Under the pieces are notes generated by a model that worked only from the letters and a program-made list of their open reading frames with translations, made no database searches and was not told the origin of the DNA. From NCBI GenBank assembly GCA_002943765.1, contig PQWQ01000004.1, positions 248,001 through 312,000 of the forward strand: 64,000 nt of DNA, written 5' to 3'. The position numbers were made by a program, and so were the translations under genes. This document shows, one piece after another, positions 21,928 to 36,730 of this stretch. Positions within the stretch are counted from its first letter, which is position 1. The number at the start of each line of letters is the position of its first letter. This stretch comes from Psoroptes ovis (taxonomy: Eukaryota; Arthropoda; Arachnida; Sarcoptiformes; Psoroptidae).

Positions 21928-24144
21928 CTGGAAAATGAAAAATGTTTGAAATCATTTCTAAAAACAATATAATACCATTTTTTTAAGTTTGTGCTAATTT
22001 GAATGCTGTTGCCATCATTTATAGTGCTTTGAAGTGAATCAGTTAAGTTTTAGTCAGAAGATGTCGCATAAAATGCCAATTCAGAAATTTAAGCATTGCT
22101 CAGATTATGACTGAGTAGTTTTTATGATCAATGTAAATAGTAAAAATAATTTACTTTTTGAATTGCTGAACGATAAGGTACACAATTGACCTAAACGAGA
22201 TACAATAAAATGAATTCAGTAGGTATTATGATTTCTTTGTAAAAATAGATTTTCTTTGCAACACAATCACATTGACCAAAATGTTTGGTAAAATGGAATG
22301 AAATTTTCACGAGGAAACTTCGGAAGGTCCAATGAATGTGTGATAATCGGTTGGAAAACAATTGTGATCAGTGTTTTGTATTGAAAATTTATTCAAACAA
22401 CACCAATTTTCATGGTTATTAGTATTGTCATGTGTTTGAATTTAAATTTGAAATAATTGATACAAATAAAATTGATATTTCACATCACATGAAAAGCATT
22501 GAATTTGTTTTTGTGAGAAACATTGATTTGATTGTTTTGTGAATTAATGTATATGAGCCATTCTCATTATTTGAACTTATCCAAGTAAATAAATATGAAT
22601 GAAATTATTGTTGCGTAAGTGATAATGATTATTATATGAGCTATTTTTGAATAGAAAAAATCAGTGAAATTCATTGAACCAAACCGAACAAGAGATTTGG
22701 TGAAATTTGTGAAAAACTCTAAAACTCTTCAAACATTATGTGCAGACCCAGTGCAAAAATTTACAAGGCGTGATAAGTAGTAGGCAAATAATTTTTGATT
22801 CAATGATTGCAAACAATTGTTTTGAATTTTGTTAAATTTTCACCAATACAAACTCAATTAGAAAATTGATAAAAGACCACAAATGGAAATTTTCATATTT
22901 TGCTCGACATGTACAAAGATGTTTTGTTATAAGTTTGCTTCACAAATGCAAACATAACAAACAAAAGATTAGATCATATCATACATTTGAATGTCATGCC
23001 ATTCTTTGGCTATGTTCAATTTCATTCAATGCCTGTCAATGACTTCAAATCTACATTTTTTTTTCATTTAATTTTGATTTGAATGAAAATTTGAAAATCA
23101 ATTCTAAATCGAATGCAATTGAATCGTGTGTACGTTTGTGTTTTGTGAATTTGACTGAACAGAAAAAAAAAGATGGAAATAGAATGAATGAACATCAAAT
23201 AAAACTGCCAATAACATTTAGATGAATATATAAAATCTCACAATCTCAATGAGTATGAAAGAAAATTTCAACAAACCAAATAACAACTAGCAGGAATAAT
23301 AAATGATGGATATGTCGTCACAGATTGACCTGACATTTACACCAGATTCACATATCTTTTCACCGACATTCAACTTTGCCTTCATAAATCAAGCACAAAC
23401 ACATTCATTTGTGGTGGTGTAAATTCAAACGAGTATAGATTTCAATCCAACTTTGAATTTCATGTTGTGACTAGACCAACAAATGTATTAACCGCAACCT
23501 TATATTGACATTCATATACCATTTTAGTTGTTAGCTTCAATAATCCAACACAATTTTACATTTGATTTATGACAATCAATCACTTTGAATCACATTCATC
23601 AGTTCACTAGAAATATCACGAGTATCGAAATTTATATTTAAGGTTCATTTCAAAACAGTTCAATCAATAAGTTAATGCATGTTAATCACAAGAAACTGAA
23701 ATAAAGATGGAGCCATTTCTTTTTATATCATTTAAAATTGATTTCATTGAATTTAATGATGAAAATATTAAATTTGGGGAGCAATAATATGGTTTTCACT
23801 ATTAGAAATTTATTAAATCGTATTGACCACACATCAAACCAATCAAGTGTAAATTTTCTAAAATCGGAAATAAATTCACAAAAAGTTAATATTGCATTGG
23901 CAGTGAATTAAAAATTAATATATTGGCTTACTCACCAGAAATAATACATTAAAACGCGTACATCGATCATTCATGAAGTTAGCAGTGCAAACAATCAATC
24001 AGCAAAATAGAATACACAAAACAATTAGCCAACGATTGTTTGCAACGTGCAAATAAGTAAATTTTTGGACTGAATTTAGAACATTGGAAATGTGTTAATC
24101 AATCAAACTCAATAATTATACTGGGAAAAAGAAAAACAACAAAA

Positions 24145-24334
24145 TGACCAGTGGTCAATCGAATTTCCTGTAATAAACAAGTGAATGCAAATTTTCACTC
24201 TCAATTTACTTGTCATTATTCGGCATTTATAATTTGATTTGAATTCGATTTACTTTCTCAATATATGCGTGTGGGTGGATTTTTATGGGTTTTCACTTGA
24301 TTTTCTAGTGGTCATTGGTCATTGGTCATGACCT
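24145..24334. promoter_or_regulatory. Cluster of TGGTCA half-sites
   Basis: TGACCA-G-TGGTCA occurs at 24145-24157. At 24309-24334 three TGGTCA copies are spaced by one T each, directly followed by the inverted TGACCT. Nuclear receptors bind RGGTCA-type half-sites arranged as direct or inverted repeats, so this is a candidate response element. No expression context is available. Confidence 0.3.
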
Positions 24335-25200
24335 TTATAATAAATAATGCATGATATAATTATAATCGGGTTTATACTGACCAAAACAAAAACCATTTAC
24401 CGATTTACCAGCTTCGAGATGCAGGGCAAAAGATGAATAATGCATCATTAAAAATCAAAATCAATATTGAATTGACTATCAAATCATTTTGTTGATTCCG
24501 CTTTTGCTGAATGTTTTGTGAATCTAATTTACATATTTTAAGTTGAAATTGATGCAGATCCTATCGATGAAATAAAATTGTTTTCACAAAATGGAATGAT
24601 CCTTTTGCATGATGAAATATTCTTCGCAACTCTCAACCAATTTCATACATTTTTTTATCATTCAAAGATTTTCGGTTAGCTTTGCAAAATCAGCGAAAAA
24701 AAATAGCAAAAATTCGAAGCACAAAAATAGAATAATCACCAAAGATATGAAACGATTGAATTAGTGATAGCGATCGTAACCCATTCGAATATTCACAATT
24801 GATGAACCAGATGGTTTTAATTATGTTGCAGCAAAAACAAAATAAAAGTAATTTGTATTTAGTCAAAGCAAATATTTAATACGAATAAATGTTTATTTGT
24901 TCACTGCATTAATTGAATGTTGTTTTAATTAAAAACATCCTCACTAAATGGTTATGTTTATGAAAAGTTCATTGATTTTTGTTTTGTTTTTCTTTTGTCT
25001 AGTAAAGGAGCTGAAAACATTGATTTTCAATTGATGAGTTGAGATTTAAAAAAACCAAACAATTAGAGAAATAAAAAGAAATTTATATATTGACCATGAC
25101 TAAATTTAGCAATGAATTGTTTAGATGTCTTGACTTAATCATCACTCAACTTGTCACATAAAATGCTATATGATTGGTCAAATCAAAGATTGGCAAAGTC

Positions 25201-25222
25201 AAAAAAAAAAAAAAAAAAAAAA
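25201..25222. repeat. Poly(A) homopolymer, 22 bp
   Basis: Twenty-two consecutive A on the plus strand. Confidence 0.9.
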
Positions 25223-28200
25223 TAATTACAAACACAAAGAATATGTCAGATTGACAATCAATCGACTTGGATTTGTCAATGAATTTTCATTGAAGTTTAA
25301 TCAATTTTTTATTTGAAACAAAAATAATGTAAATTGCCTTAAAGCATTGAACAATAATAACGAGAATTTGGTAGGCAAATAATATTTTCATTATTATTTT
25401 GCTGATTTGGTTCAATGTTTTGTGTTTGATTTGGTTTTTATTGTTGATTGAATTTCTTTTTAGCCAAAAAACAAAACAAATAATTGGCTTAGGAAAATTT
25501 AAATTTTTAGTCAAAAGATTTTTGCAATTCTTTTTTATTGAAGCACAGGATGTTGCATCAATTGAACGTGAGATGTAACCTTTGCAAAGTAAAACTTGGC
25601 AGCAGAAAATAAACATTGGTAATGATAATAGAAATAGTGTAGTCATAACTGGAAAAAAAAGATGTAGCATCCATTAGATTATGGCTTTGTGTTTCATCAT
25701 AACACGTAAAAAATTGAAAATTGGAAAATTTTTTATTTTTTGTTCCAATTTTCATCGCAACCAACACGTCTCTGGATGTGTTATTTTCGACAATATGAAT
25801 GGGCCAATTTATTCAACACTGCAAAATAATAAACGCCAGATGCGACCCTAACAAAAAGTGATGATTGTTGTTTTGTTATTTTTTTCAAAATATTTGATTC
25901 AATTCAATTGAATTGTGTCGAAAAGTGTGTGACTCTAAAACAAAAAAGCCAAAAATGAAAAATTTGAAATTTGACAAATTTTTTCATTGAAAAGAGATTG
26001 CATGCAATTCCCAGATCTTCATTCTTACATGTGTACGGTCAACAACGTTTCTGGGTGATGCTAAAAATAATGTTTCTGTCAAGCGAATGAAATTTAAGAT
26101 TTTCAACACTAAAAATGAATCTAGAATCCAATTATATTTGCAATTACATTCATCGTTTCATAACGAGCGCAACCGTTTGCAAGGTTTTCGGGCAAAATCA
26201 TCTGTTACTGCTAAAAAACACGTATTAATTCAATCGATTGATGATTATTCACTGCTTTTTCGAATGGTGAGCTGCATTAAACTAATTATTGAACAACTGA
26301 AATTTCAAAAGAAGCTGAGTTTTATTTAGAATAAAAATTTCGTTTCACTAAGCTGCTATTCAGATTGAATGATATGAAACTATCTAGAATTTTTCATTGC
26401 ACAAATTTTGAAATGGAAATATCTGAAAACCGCAAATAAAAATGAACAAAACGAAAAATTCTCAATTTTTTAATTTAATACTTGAGAAATGCAAGCTGTT
26501 GCCAGGATTTCAGTTGTTCGATAAAATAATAGAATCATATGATATATTATTTTATTGCTAACAACTAGGTTACTCTCAATGCTGTTCCATTCTCATTCTA
26601 CTTATCCAAATTCATATAATCACATTTGAATCAAATGTTTAATTTGAAAATATTCATGTGATGGTCGTTAATTGATTGGTTTAGTTTAAATTCAAAAAAT
26701 TTCAAATGATTTCTTGATCTTTGACCATTATGAATAGATGGCGTAATTCTTTTGAACAAAGATAATCATTTTCTAGAGAAAATTGATGATCAACAGAGAA
26801 TCGTGTGATTAATTTGTTGTATTGCAGAATTGAATTATTTGAATAAAATTAGAAAAGAATACATTTTAAAAACATTAAGATTATGATTAAAGACATTTGA
26901 CTATGACTGCCATTCTCATCAAGTTCATAAGCATCGGCATCATTAATAGTTTTATAGGTCTTAAATGTTATGATTCAAATATGAATTGATTCAGTTATAC
27001 TTGGTGCGATGTTATTCAGACAAACAATTTTGGTTATCATTATTCTACAAGGAATATATATATCAATATGTACAAAGATACTCCTACTCCAAATGAGAAC
27101 AAAAATCCACTACTTTCATAAACATCCATAAAGAATATTGTGAAGTAAAATTATCATGTTTTTTTTCAGGAAAAATGGGCGCGCATAAGGAATTTAAAAA
27201 TAACAACACATACATTTGGCTATTGGATGCAGCATCTGATCATTGATTTTGGAGAAAAGCATTCAAAAACATTGAAACATTGATTCTTGAATATTTATGA
27301 ACGAAGTAGATGGATACAATTTTAATGAACACAATACACGGTTAAATGCTATGAATGGTAACAATAAAAAGTAGAAATCACAGGTGAAGATGATCAATGA
27401 TGAGCATTAAATAGAATAGCATTTGATCATTGTTATTTATTGTTGTTTTGGATAATAACATCGATCTGATCGCATTTATTCATTCATTAATTCATTGCAT
27501 TTGGTTTTGTTTTGATGATGATAATATTGACTAATTCACTTTAAATCATTTATCAATCAATGGTCAATGCTTTACTTTTATCCATCAACGGATTTACAAA
27601 GTTTTGCCAAGCCTTGAAAATAGTAAAATAAAATTTATATTCAATCCAAATGAAAATATTTAATTTTGTTAAATGAAAAATATTTCAAATTCAAAACAAA
27701 ACGTAAAAAAAATGGGATCGTTCATGGTTCGATTCATTAAAACATAATCCATTTGTAGAAATGTTTGGATGTTTAAGTATTTAAAATGAAATTGAAAGAT
27801 ATTTTCGATATTTATTTGTTGTCCAATGGTTTCAAACATATAATTAAATTGATCCGTTTTTGTTAGTCTCGAATATTCAGACATTCGAGAAGCTTTGATG
27901 ATGATCATTTATGACTAACTTCATTCTTCAAATTCAATATCTATCTGTTTGAATCTATTTATACAAATGAAAAATTAAATTTGAAATATTTTCAATTCAA
28001 TTTCTGCCAATAGATTCTATTTGCTTTCTCATTGTTTTGCAGTTCTCGATTCCGGATATTCATTTGGAAAGCAAAGAATGTTTGAATGGTAAAACAAACA
28101 CTCAAAATATTAATTAGAACTGTTTGAACATGACAATATTTTCTCAAGCAACAATTCAATCGAATGAATATTAAGCCAGTAAATTCTGGAATCACATTCT

Positions 28201-29552
28201 GAATAATTGAAATGTGTTGACAAACGAATTTGTAATATAAAAATGGCCATAATCATTATGAGGAATTGAAAAGCACTTTGAAAATCAATCAAAAATATGG
28301 CCATCCACAAACCACCAATTGAAATTATAACATTATTGCATTACGATCGATTGAATTGAAGAGAATTTTTCATTTGAATTTAATGAAATTTGTTTGGTTT
28401 CCAAGATCGATAACGAGTCCAAATGATGATGACTTCGCTGATCAATATGAATCATTATCATTGGTTATCATCAAAACTTGATTTGATTGATAAATAATTT
28501 TCAAATGATACTCTCATTGATGCTCAAAATATAAATATGAAAATAAAAATTGAATCAAATTTTAGTGAAATGAATTTGACAAGTAAACTTCTTTGATTAA
28601 AGTGATGATGTAAAGCCAAAACAAGCAACAAAGAATGAATGAATGGAATAATAAAATAAAAATGACAATTTTCAGTTGATTATGTGAAATATATTAAACA
28701 ATCATAATCAAAAATAATTATCTGTCACCACTATGAAAGAATTGAATAGAAAACATTAATATAATTGAACCAAAAGCAAACAATTTAATATTTTTCATAG
28801 TTTTTTTTTTGACAAACAAAATAAAATGAGACGTATCGGATTCATTGAAATTATTGGATAGTCATTCAATTGGAATGATACACTCAGCAAATAATTTCAA
28901 TGACATAATTCAACAAACGAATACAATTTCGCATGTTTTGCAAACAAAACCGGAACAATTTCATATCCGGATTTCAAATTTGGATGAAATGTTTTGTATT
29001 GATATTTGAAAAATACACTTGTCAAACGTATGAATAAACTATTTGAATGAATTGAAATAATTTAATGATGTTTTTTAGTTGCATTCGATTGTCAGCTATC
29101 ATAATTACACAATCAATTCGATTCGCATTCGAATAAAGGAAAATGAAAATAATAAAATAAAATAAACATTAAATTTATTTGTCAAAATTTTTCTTATTTG
29201 AAACAACAGAAATCAATTTAAATTTAAGTTTGAATGTTTTGTTTGATTAAGAAATCGATGATTATTTATATCTACAAATTCGTCTTTCACACAAATAGTT
29301 TTCATTTTTTTTTATTCTGCCACTATGCATCATCAGAAGCGGATAAAGATTTTGAAAATGAAAATTTAGATAAAAATCTATGAGAGATGAGTGAATGAAT
29401 GAATAAATGAATGAATGAATCAACTAATAATAATAATAATAATGATAATATCAATGAATCCATAAAATAAGCTTCTCGAATCAGATGAAACGCAATGCAT
29501 CAAGATAGATGATGATGGTGTGGCGAGTAATAAATATTTTGTTCGGATGTGA

Positions 29553-29853
29553 CACGTGTGTAACAATGTAAAATGAATATAAATCAATATTTATTATTTT
29601 ATTGAAATGGGCAAACATCATTCTCAAATCACATAATGCATCACAGATATGGAAATGATTTTAAGATTTTCTTTTTTTTTCTAAAAAGACTGCTTCAACA
29701 TTTCAAATTCATATATTTTAACACACACGTGTGTCTTCTTTGCTCTGTTGCGGCTGATGTTTTGAACAGCAAAATAGTGTTGTATTTGATACAATTTTTT
29801 TTTAAAACAAAATATCAACTTTGTCATCGACTCAGTCCATTGCCAGACACGTG
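29553..29853. promoter_or_regulatory. Three ACACGTGT boxes within 300 bp
   Basis: CACGTG cores at 29553-29558, 29726-29731 and 29848-29853 all sit in the same 8-bp palindrome ACACGTGT. CACGTG is the E-box bound by bHLH factors such as Myc/Max or Clock/Cycle. A GC-containing palindrome is rare in DNA of this composition. Confidence 0.3.
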
Positions 29854-32800
29854 TCTATTTTATATTTTATCAATTTTCATTCTTCGGTTTCGCATTTTGA
29901 TTGACGCTTTGTGCAGAATTGATATTCATGTCGATTAATGTTCAATACATATTTATACATGGCTATCGATTGATATTGTGTTTGATGATTGGTCATTTGT
30001 CATCATTGTTCAGTCAAAACTAACCGGTTCAATTAATGAACACTGAATCGTAATTTATTTTGAATCAATTAAGTTTAAAAAAAATGAATTGATGAATTGT
30101 TTGAATTTTCAATTGACATCATTGTGATCATTTTGATCATGTTGATTGATGAACAAAAGTATCACCAAGCAAACAATTGCAATAATGCATGATTTTAATT
30201 GAAACTAATATTTATTGATATGAATATTGTCTAGCATTGATAGCAAAGTCAATTTTAGAGCACATCAAATGGAACGCATGCTAATATTGTTTTATTGAAA
30301 AATAATATTAATCTGAATGCTGCATCGATCAATCAAAATTGAAAATATTTGAATTAAGCAAATAATAAAAAACTATTTGATTGATTGATATTATGATTAG
30401 TTTGATTGATGACTTTTTTCTCCACATACATTCGGCAGCAATTATTCTTTCGGAAAAATTTTCAAATTCTTAAGCAATAATTTAGTGAAATATGAATGAT
30501 TCTTTCTCATATCTCCATTCGACAATTATTTGACAATGTTATTCAACTTTCAATTTTCTATTTTTGTCAACACTACTCTTTGGGGAATTTTCTTTTAGTT
30601 TTTGAGCAAAGAAAAAATGGAAATGATGAAGAATTTAGAATGAAAATGAATTCACTTCTGACCAATAAAATGGAAAATTTTCAAATGCCAATTTTTTCTT
30701 TCGTTGCAGGCATATATCTCCATATTTCTTAATGGAATTTTGAGTTGATTTACAGCAGTCAGTCTAAATGATAATTTGACATTGAATCATCGGGTTTTTT
30801 TTTTTTTTTTTTTGATTGATCAGAGACAATTTGGTTCGGTTACTGTTGTTTTTGTTTTTTGATTGGAGAGCCGTAAGGTTCATGGTTTTAGAATGTTTCA
30901 AATTTCATTTCATTTATTTCATATGAGAATGAAGCATTCAAATCAAGAATAGAAAGATGCTAAAAATCATCAATTTTTATGGAAAATTCTTCATTCATTT
31001 TCAAATTGAAAATTGTTTCAACAAATTTTCAACATTGAAGCTTTCAAGTTTCGATTCAGTGTAATGGTCCCATGTGGCTAGTTTTTTAGTTTTATTTAAT
31101 ATTTTTTTTATATTCTTCATTTTAATCAAATTGAACACATCATCATTCAAACCATTGAAAACAAATGAATTTTAGAAGGCAACTTTTAAAAGTTGAAAGT
31201 TATATTTTATCACTGTGCTCGTTTTGTCTTTCAACGCTCAGATATTGGCTACGAATGATCACAATATCAAATGATTCGATTCGATTTTTCGATATTTTCA
31301 TTAAATTCGGTTCAATAAATTTTTTTTTTCAAATTTTTGGTTCACCACTTTTCATCAAAGCAATGAATTTATCAAAGTGAAAGAGGCAATATTCACAAAT
31401 CATTCATTTTATTAATTTGAATGCAGTCCAATATGAAATGGAGTCTATTTTTATGCACAGTTTCATTCATTCATTTCGGCATTGAGTTTGAAATTCCATC
31501 GAGAATTCGATTCTTTAGTTTTCGTTGCATTTCCATGATCGAATCGATATTGGCCGCTTATGTAATGATTACAAGATGATAATGATCGAATGTTTAATGA
31601 AAATAAATGAAATAAAATTACCGACTCTTCCTTGGAAAACAAACAGAAAACAGAAAACTTAATCATAATCAGATTATGTGGTTGCTAGCCATAACTACAA
31701 AATGAATGCACAAATGACCATTGGTCAGTGAATGTCCATTTCTAGATGGATTTTTGATTGAAAAAATATATAAACTCATACCAAAATACGCCCACACAAA
31801 AATCAACAGCAGTAGCAGGTTTTCGAAAGCCATCATTGGTGGTCAGCGGTTATGTTTACTATTTTGTGATCGTTATTTTCATCTTTGATTGTATCCCAAT
31901 GGTGGGCCACATTAATTTGATTTGAAAATAAAAAACAAGCCAAAATTGATATTTAGTGCATGAAACTTGCGTCAAAGCTAAAACTCAAACATCGAACGAA
32001 ATTTGAAAATGGGAAAAATGATCATTCATTAATGTCGCCAATTGATGATCACACAATTTGATTGATGATTTCACTGACAGTGAATCGTGAATTGCGTATA
32101 ACGATTTGAGATGGGACAAAATCAATAATGGATCAATTGTTTTATTTTGAGTTTGTTTCTCAATCCAGCAAAACATTTTACGATTACAACAAGACAACAA
32201 TCGACCTGTATTTCTGTTTGGGAATTTGCGATTCTCGAATCAAAGTGAAAACTAAAATGTTTGCTAAAACATGTTTCAAATATATTAAAATAAGGAAATG
32301 GAATATAATTTCAATTTGGATTTAATGTAGAAAATATGCAAATCATTTGTTTTTATCTGAAATCCATTCGAATGATTTTAATGATTATTTGCGTGTTTGT
32401 CTGCGTATATTTATGTGTGATTCGATTGCAAATTTTCAATCATATAAAACGACAATTTTTTTTTGTCGATGAAAAGCAAATGAATCAAAAATGAAAGCAA
32501 AAGAGAACGAAAGAAAATGATTATTGATCCAATGATCGATGTATGATCAGTTAGAATGAGATATTGACAATTATAATGCCACTAAGAATATGTTTTCAAA
32601 AATAAAAAAAAGAATCACAGGCAACACTCAAATTCAGATCGAAATGTTTGAATTAAAACCAAAAAGGAACATCAACAGTGTACAAAATAAGAAAATGATT
32701 ATTAAGAGAAGATTAAAATGTTGGTGTGTTGTGTGTATGTGGATTCATTGGAACAAAATATGAAAGAGTCAAGCTGTTTATTAAAATGGTAACTATCATC

Positions 32801-35784
32801 AATACAACTGTTCCAGATGGTATTCAACACTATTCAAGGATTATTATGATGTTTTCATTTAAAATGTGATATATTCGAAAGGCCAGATGTTGTTTACATT
32901 GATTCTCAATGTTCTTAGTGATCATCATTCTTGGTCTAAATTGAACAATATTTACTATTTCATCATCATCATCATAACAATTATTACAGATTGTTTGTTA
33001 CTGAAATTCATTTCATGAAATATGATTTATTATTATCAACTTTGATTTAGAGAATCAGTGATAATCTTTTGAAAATAATTGATAAATTCATTCACTATTT
33101 CACATCATTTGGTTAACCTAATGCACATTTCAGTGCTTTGATTGACGAAAGCAAAATTGTGAATGATTTGCAAATGCAAATGCGATTGGAAATGAGCAAT
33201 CACTTTCAGATTGATACTTTGTTTTTTTAATGAATTTGTTTTGAAACATTATTAGAATAAAGGCAGTGAAAACAATCTCTTTATTGATGAGAGAAAACTC
33301 ATTCAATACATCTGACAATGGTGAATTAAAATTGAATGATAATTAAAATGGGTAATCTCAATTTTAAATTAAATGTTATGATGATTGAAGAATGTAAAAC
33401 ATTAAATCATTAATAAATGAAATATCCTCAGAGTTTGAGGTTGCTGACATTTTCAATTCAATGCCAATGCCATTGCCATGTGATGCTGTGATCTTGTGGG
33501 AAATGTTGATGATCATTTCAATGATGCAATCATTTATTTTATTTTTTTGTAATGTGAATGCTACATTTTTTGTATGCAAAGCACAAACCGATTCATGATT
33601 TAGACTGATATGATAATAATGATATGCCTAGACATATTTGAACCGAATTCTGTAAACCGGAATTTCATCACTGAAAGTTTTATTTAAAAAAAAAGCTTGA
33701 TATATATAGACACCACAAATAAATTAGTGATGGAACAGCAACAAGAATTGAATTGAAAATGAATTGAATTTAATTAAATTGAAATTCTATGACTGTTTTT
33801 TCAATGCAGTTTTAGTTTTATTTATTTGTTTGTATTGAATGTATATATTTGTTTAAAGTGTGAGAGTGTCAGTAAGTATTTATGTTTGTGTTTGTGTGTA
33901 TGGAATTAGAATTTAAAATTAGTATTTTAAAAAATAATAATAATAATAATAATCAACCACCAAAATGATTTGTAATTGTTCAATGTTTACCATGAATGTC
34001 ATGATGGATATTTTTTATTAGAAAAATATTTGAAATTCAAACTGTAAAATTTTGATTTGGGTTTATTATTAGCATAATATTTAAGTCACTAAGTCAAGGT
34101 CTATCAATTATTAATTTTGCTCAATTCAATGCTAGAAAAGATTTTTTTTTATTGAAAATTCTGTGATTAAGGTCCTGTATTAAGTGAAAAATGTATAACA
34201 CACACACAAAGCAGAATAACAAATCAAAAATTGTGTGTGTGAGATGAATTTGTAAAAACGGAAAGTGATGGCAGCTAAGATTGGCATCAAATTAAAATAA
34301 TGATGAATGCAAATTAATATTTTTCATTTGCCATTCAAATCCGAGACTTACAATCACTGATCAATGATTTAGAAGCGATTGCGGTCGTTGGCCCAAATAT
34401 TATTCATTTGAGTTGAATAATGACCTGATTAGCATCCTTTTGGAAGCATCATGCAGTCATTTATGTAGATTAGAATGTGTTGATTTATTTATTATTCATA
34501 AGATGTTTATGATTATTATCATAATGCATTCATTTCGGTAATTTGTCCTTTTTCTGCAAACTATTGATAAATCAATATTGATATAAATACATTTATTGAC
34601 CTTAACCTTGAAATTCTGTCATCATCAATAATATTTCAATCAAATTTGAATAACTTTAAAATTCCAATCATATCGGAAAAGCGAATACATGAATTCATTA
34701 CATTCGGCTAGATGTATGAATTTTAATGTATTTATAAGCATGTTTGGAATTTCAATTTCATAAAAAAATTCCAAAATTTTTCCAGAGAAAAATTTTATCG
34801 ACTTTTCACTGATATTGTTGCCATAAATATGAATTGCGTGTCCATTATTATTATTATTGATGTTTATTTCATTCAAATTTATTCTTGTTTATCATTAATT
34901 TTTGCCAACTACATTTCAGATGATGTTAATGATATTCAAATGATATTTATATATTCAAAAAAGAAGAAAAATCAGTGATAAATGGCAACTATGACAATTG
35001 TTAATCGATATACATATTCAATATCATTTATTCATAAGTCAGTTATTGATTTTTGAAGAAAAATGATCAAAAATAAGAAAGCAACAATTAAAATTTAGGA
35101 AATTTCTGCATTTTCACCGGTGAATTAGACTGAATAATGAGTGAAAATAATATTCAAATTAGACAAATAATGAACAGAATTATAATTACATAACATTGCG
35201 TGTTCAGGAATAATTCTTGCATATGCAAAACATTGATTCAAATAATCGTCGCAAGAATTTGCATTCCAAATTAATTAAATTAATGCAAACAATTTTTCCG
35301 CTCCGTTTTTGCATTCTAATTCTTTCACCTAAATACATTGTGACGCAATGAATACTGAATCAGTATGTATGCGGAAAATGGTTGAATTCAAAAATATTTT
35401 GTATTCAACTCAGCACATCGTTGAGGGCAGCATCAGCGGCATTTGATTGCAAAAAAAAAAAAAATTTAAAAAACTCACATCTGATTGTAGCAGGAAAAAA
35501 GTGTAAACAACAGAAAAATAATTGAAATTCAAAACCACAAACACTAACCGACAAAATGATTTGTGTTCAAATTCAAAGAAAAAAATTGCTGGAAACTATT
35601 TCAGATTTAAATGGAATTTGAATGACCACTGAATGTGCACCAAAACTATTTCAATGTCAATGACATTTGAATGGAATTGGTTTTGATTTGTTTTTTTAAA
35701 AATTTAAAAAAAAACAATACAACAGTGACAATCACGTAGAATTGAGAAGATGGTTTTATTAACAAAATAAATAAAAATAAAGCA

Positions 35785-35785
<1 letters not shown>

Positions 35786-35815
<30 letters not shown>
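35786..35815. repeat. (TG)15 microsatellite
   Basis: Fifteen uninterrupted TG units, the longest dinucleotide repeat in the right part of the window. Confidence 0.95.
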
Positions 35816-35816
<1 letters not shown>

Positions 35817-36708
35817 AAACAATAAGTTTATATTGAAAATAATGAATGCCATAGAAAATGATCAAAGATTAAAAATTAAAATTAAAATTGATTTAAAAAT
35901 ATTTACAACACTTGCATTGATGCACTGTTTATTTGCTTCTGCCGTGAAATTTAATGAAAACTGGAAAACTTGAATTGGTGGTTTGTGTAGTCAAACTATT
36001 TTGCAAATAATAAAACCAATTTATTATGACACAAACATTAAAATATTTTATTTTTATTTTCACTCAAAAATTCTTATTCATAACTAAGCAAAGAAATTTC
36101 TCCATCGACAAAATCGAAGATGGGAGTATTTTGGTGGGTGTTTTTGATTATTTATTTATTTATTCTTTTTTTTTTTTTTTTTTGGGAAATTGCTCACGTT
36201 CCAACTAAACGAAACAAAACAAAAAATTTTATTTTTGATGGAATTTTACTTTGAATGGAATTGATGCTGTGTGTATGGGCGTACGTGACATCATGCTATC
36301 ATCAATCGATGGCTGAATTGAATGAATGGAGAATGGATAGAGAATCGGTTTGGCAAAGCATATCGGTGCAAGATAACTGAGCCAAATTGCATTTGTCTAC
36401 TTTTGGCCAATAAGGCGAATGAAATTCAAATGAATTCTGTGAAATAATAATAAAACCAATTCATTCGTTGGACGTGTTTATTACTCATTTTTAGTGTTAG
36501 ATTATTTCCAACAATAAAAATATTTTCCTATTTCAAACCATAAGGTTAACATGTGAGTGAGCAGAAATTGTCAACAGAGAAATTGTTTTTTTTTTTTTGG
36601 CACAGACATATCAAGTTAAAAAGTTTAATCCGTTGATGTGGTTCGAATGAGTATTTCAGTTTTTTTTAATATGCGCCAAACCTATGATTATGATTATTTT
36701 TGAACAGA

Positions 36709-36730
36709 GAATTTTTAAATTTAAAAATTC
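36709..36730. repeat. 22-bp perfect AT palindrome
   Basis: GAATTTTTAAA followed by its exact reverse complement TTTAAAAATTC. Confidence 0.85.

Noticed and set aside
26087..26329. 80-codon plus-strand frame with an internal ATG|GTGAGC donor
   Set aside because: No convincing acceptor or homologous motif; the donor match alone is weak evidence.
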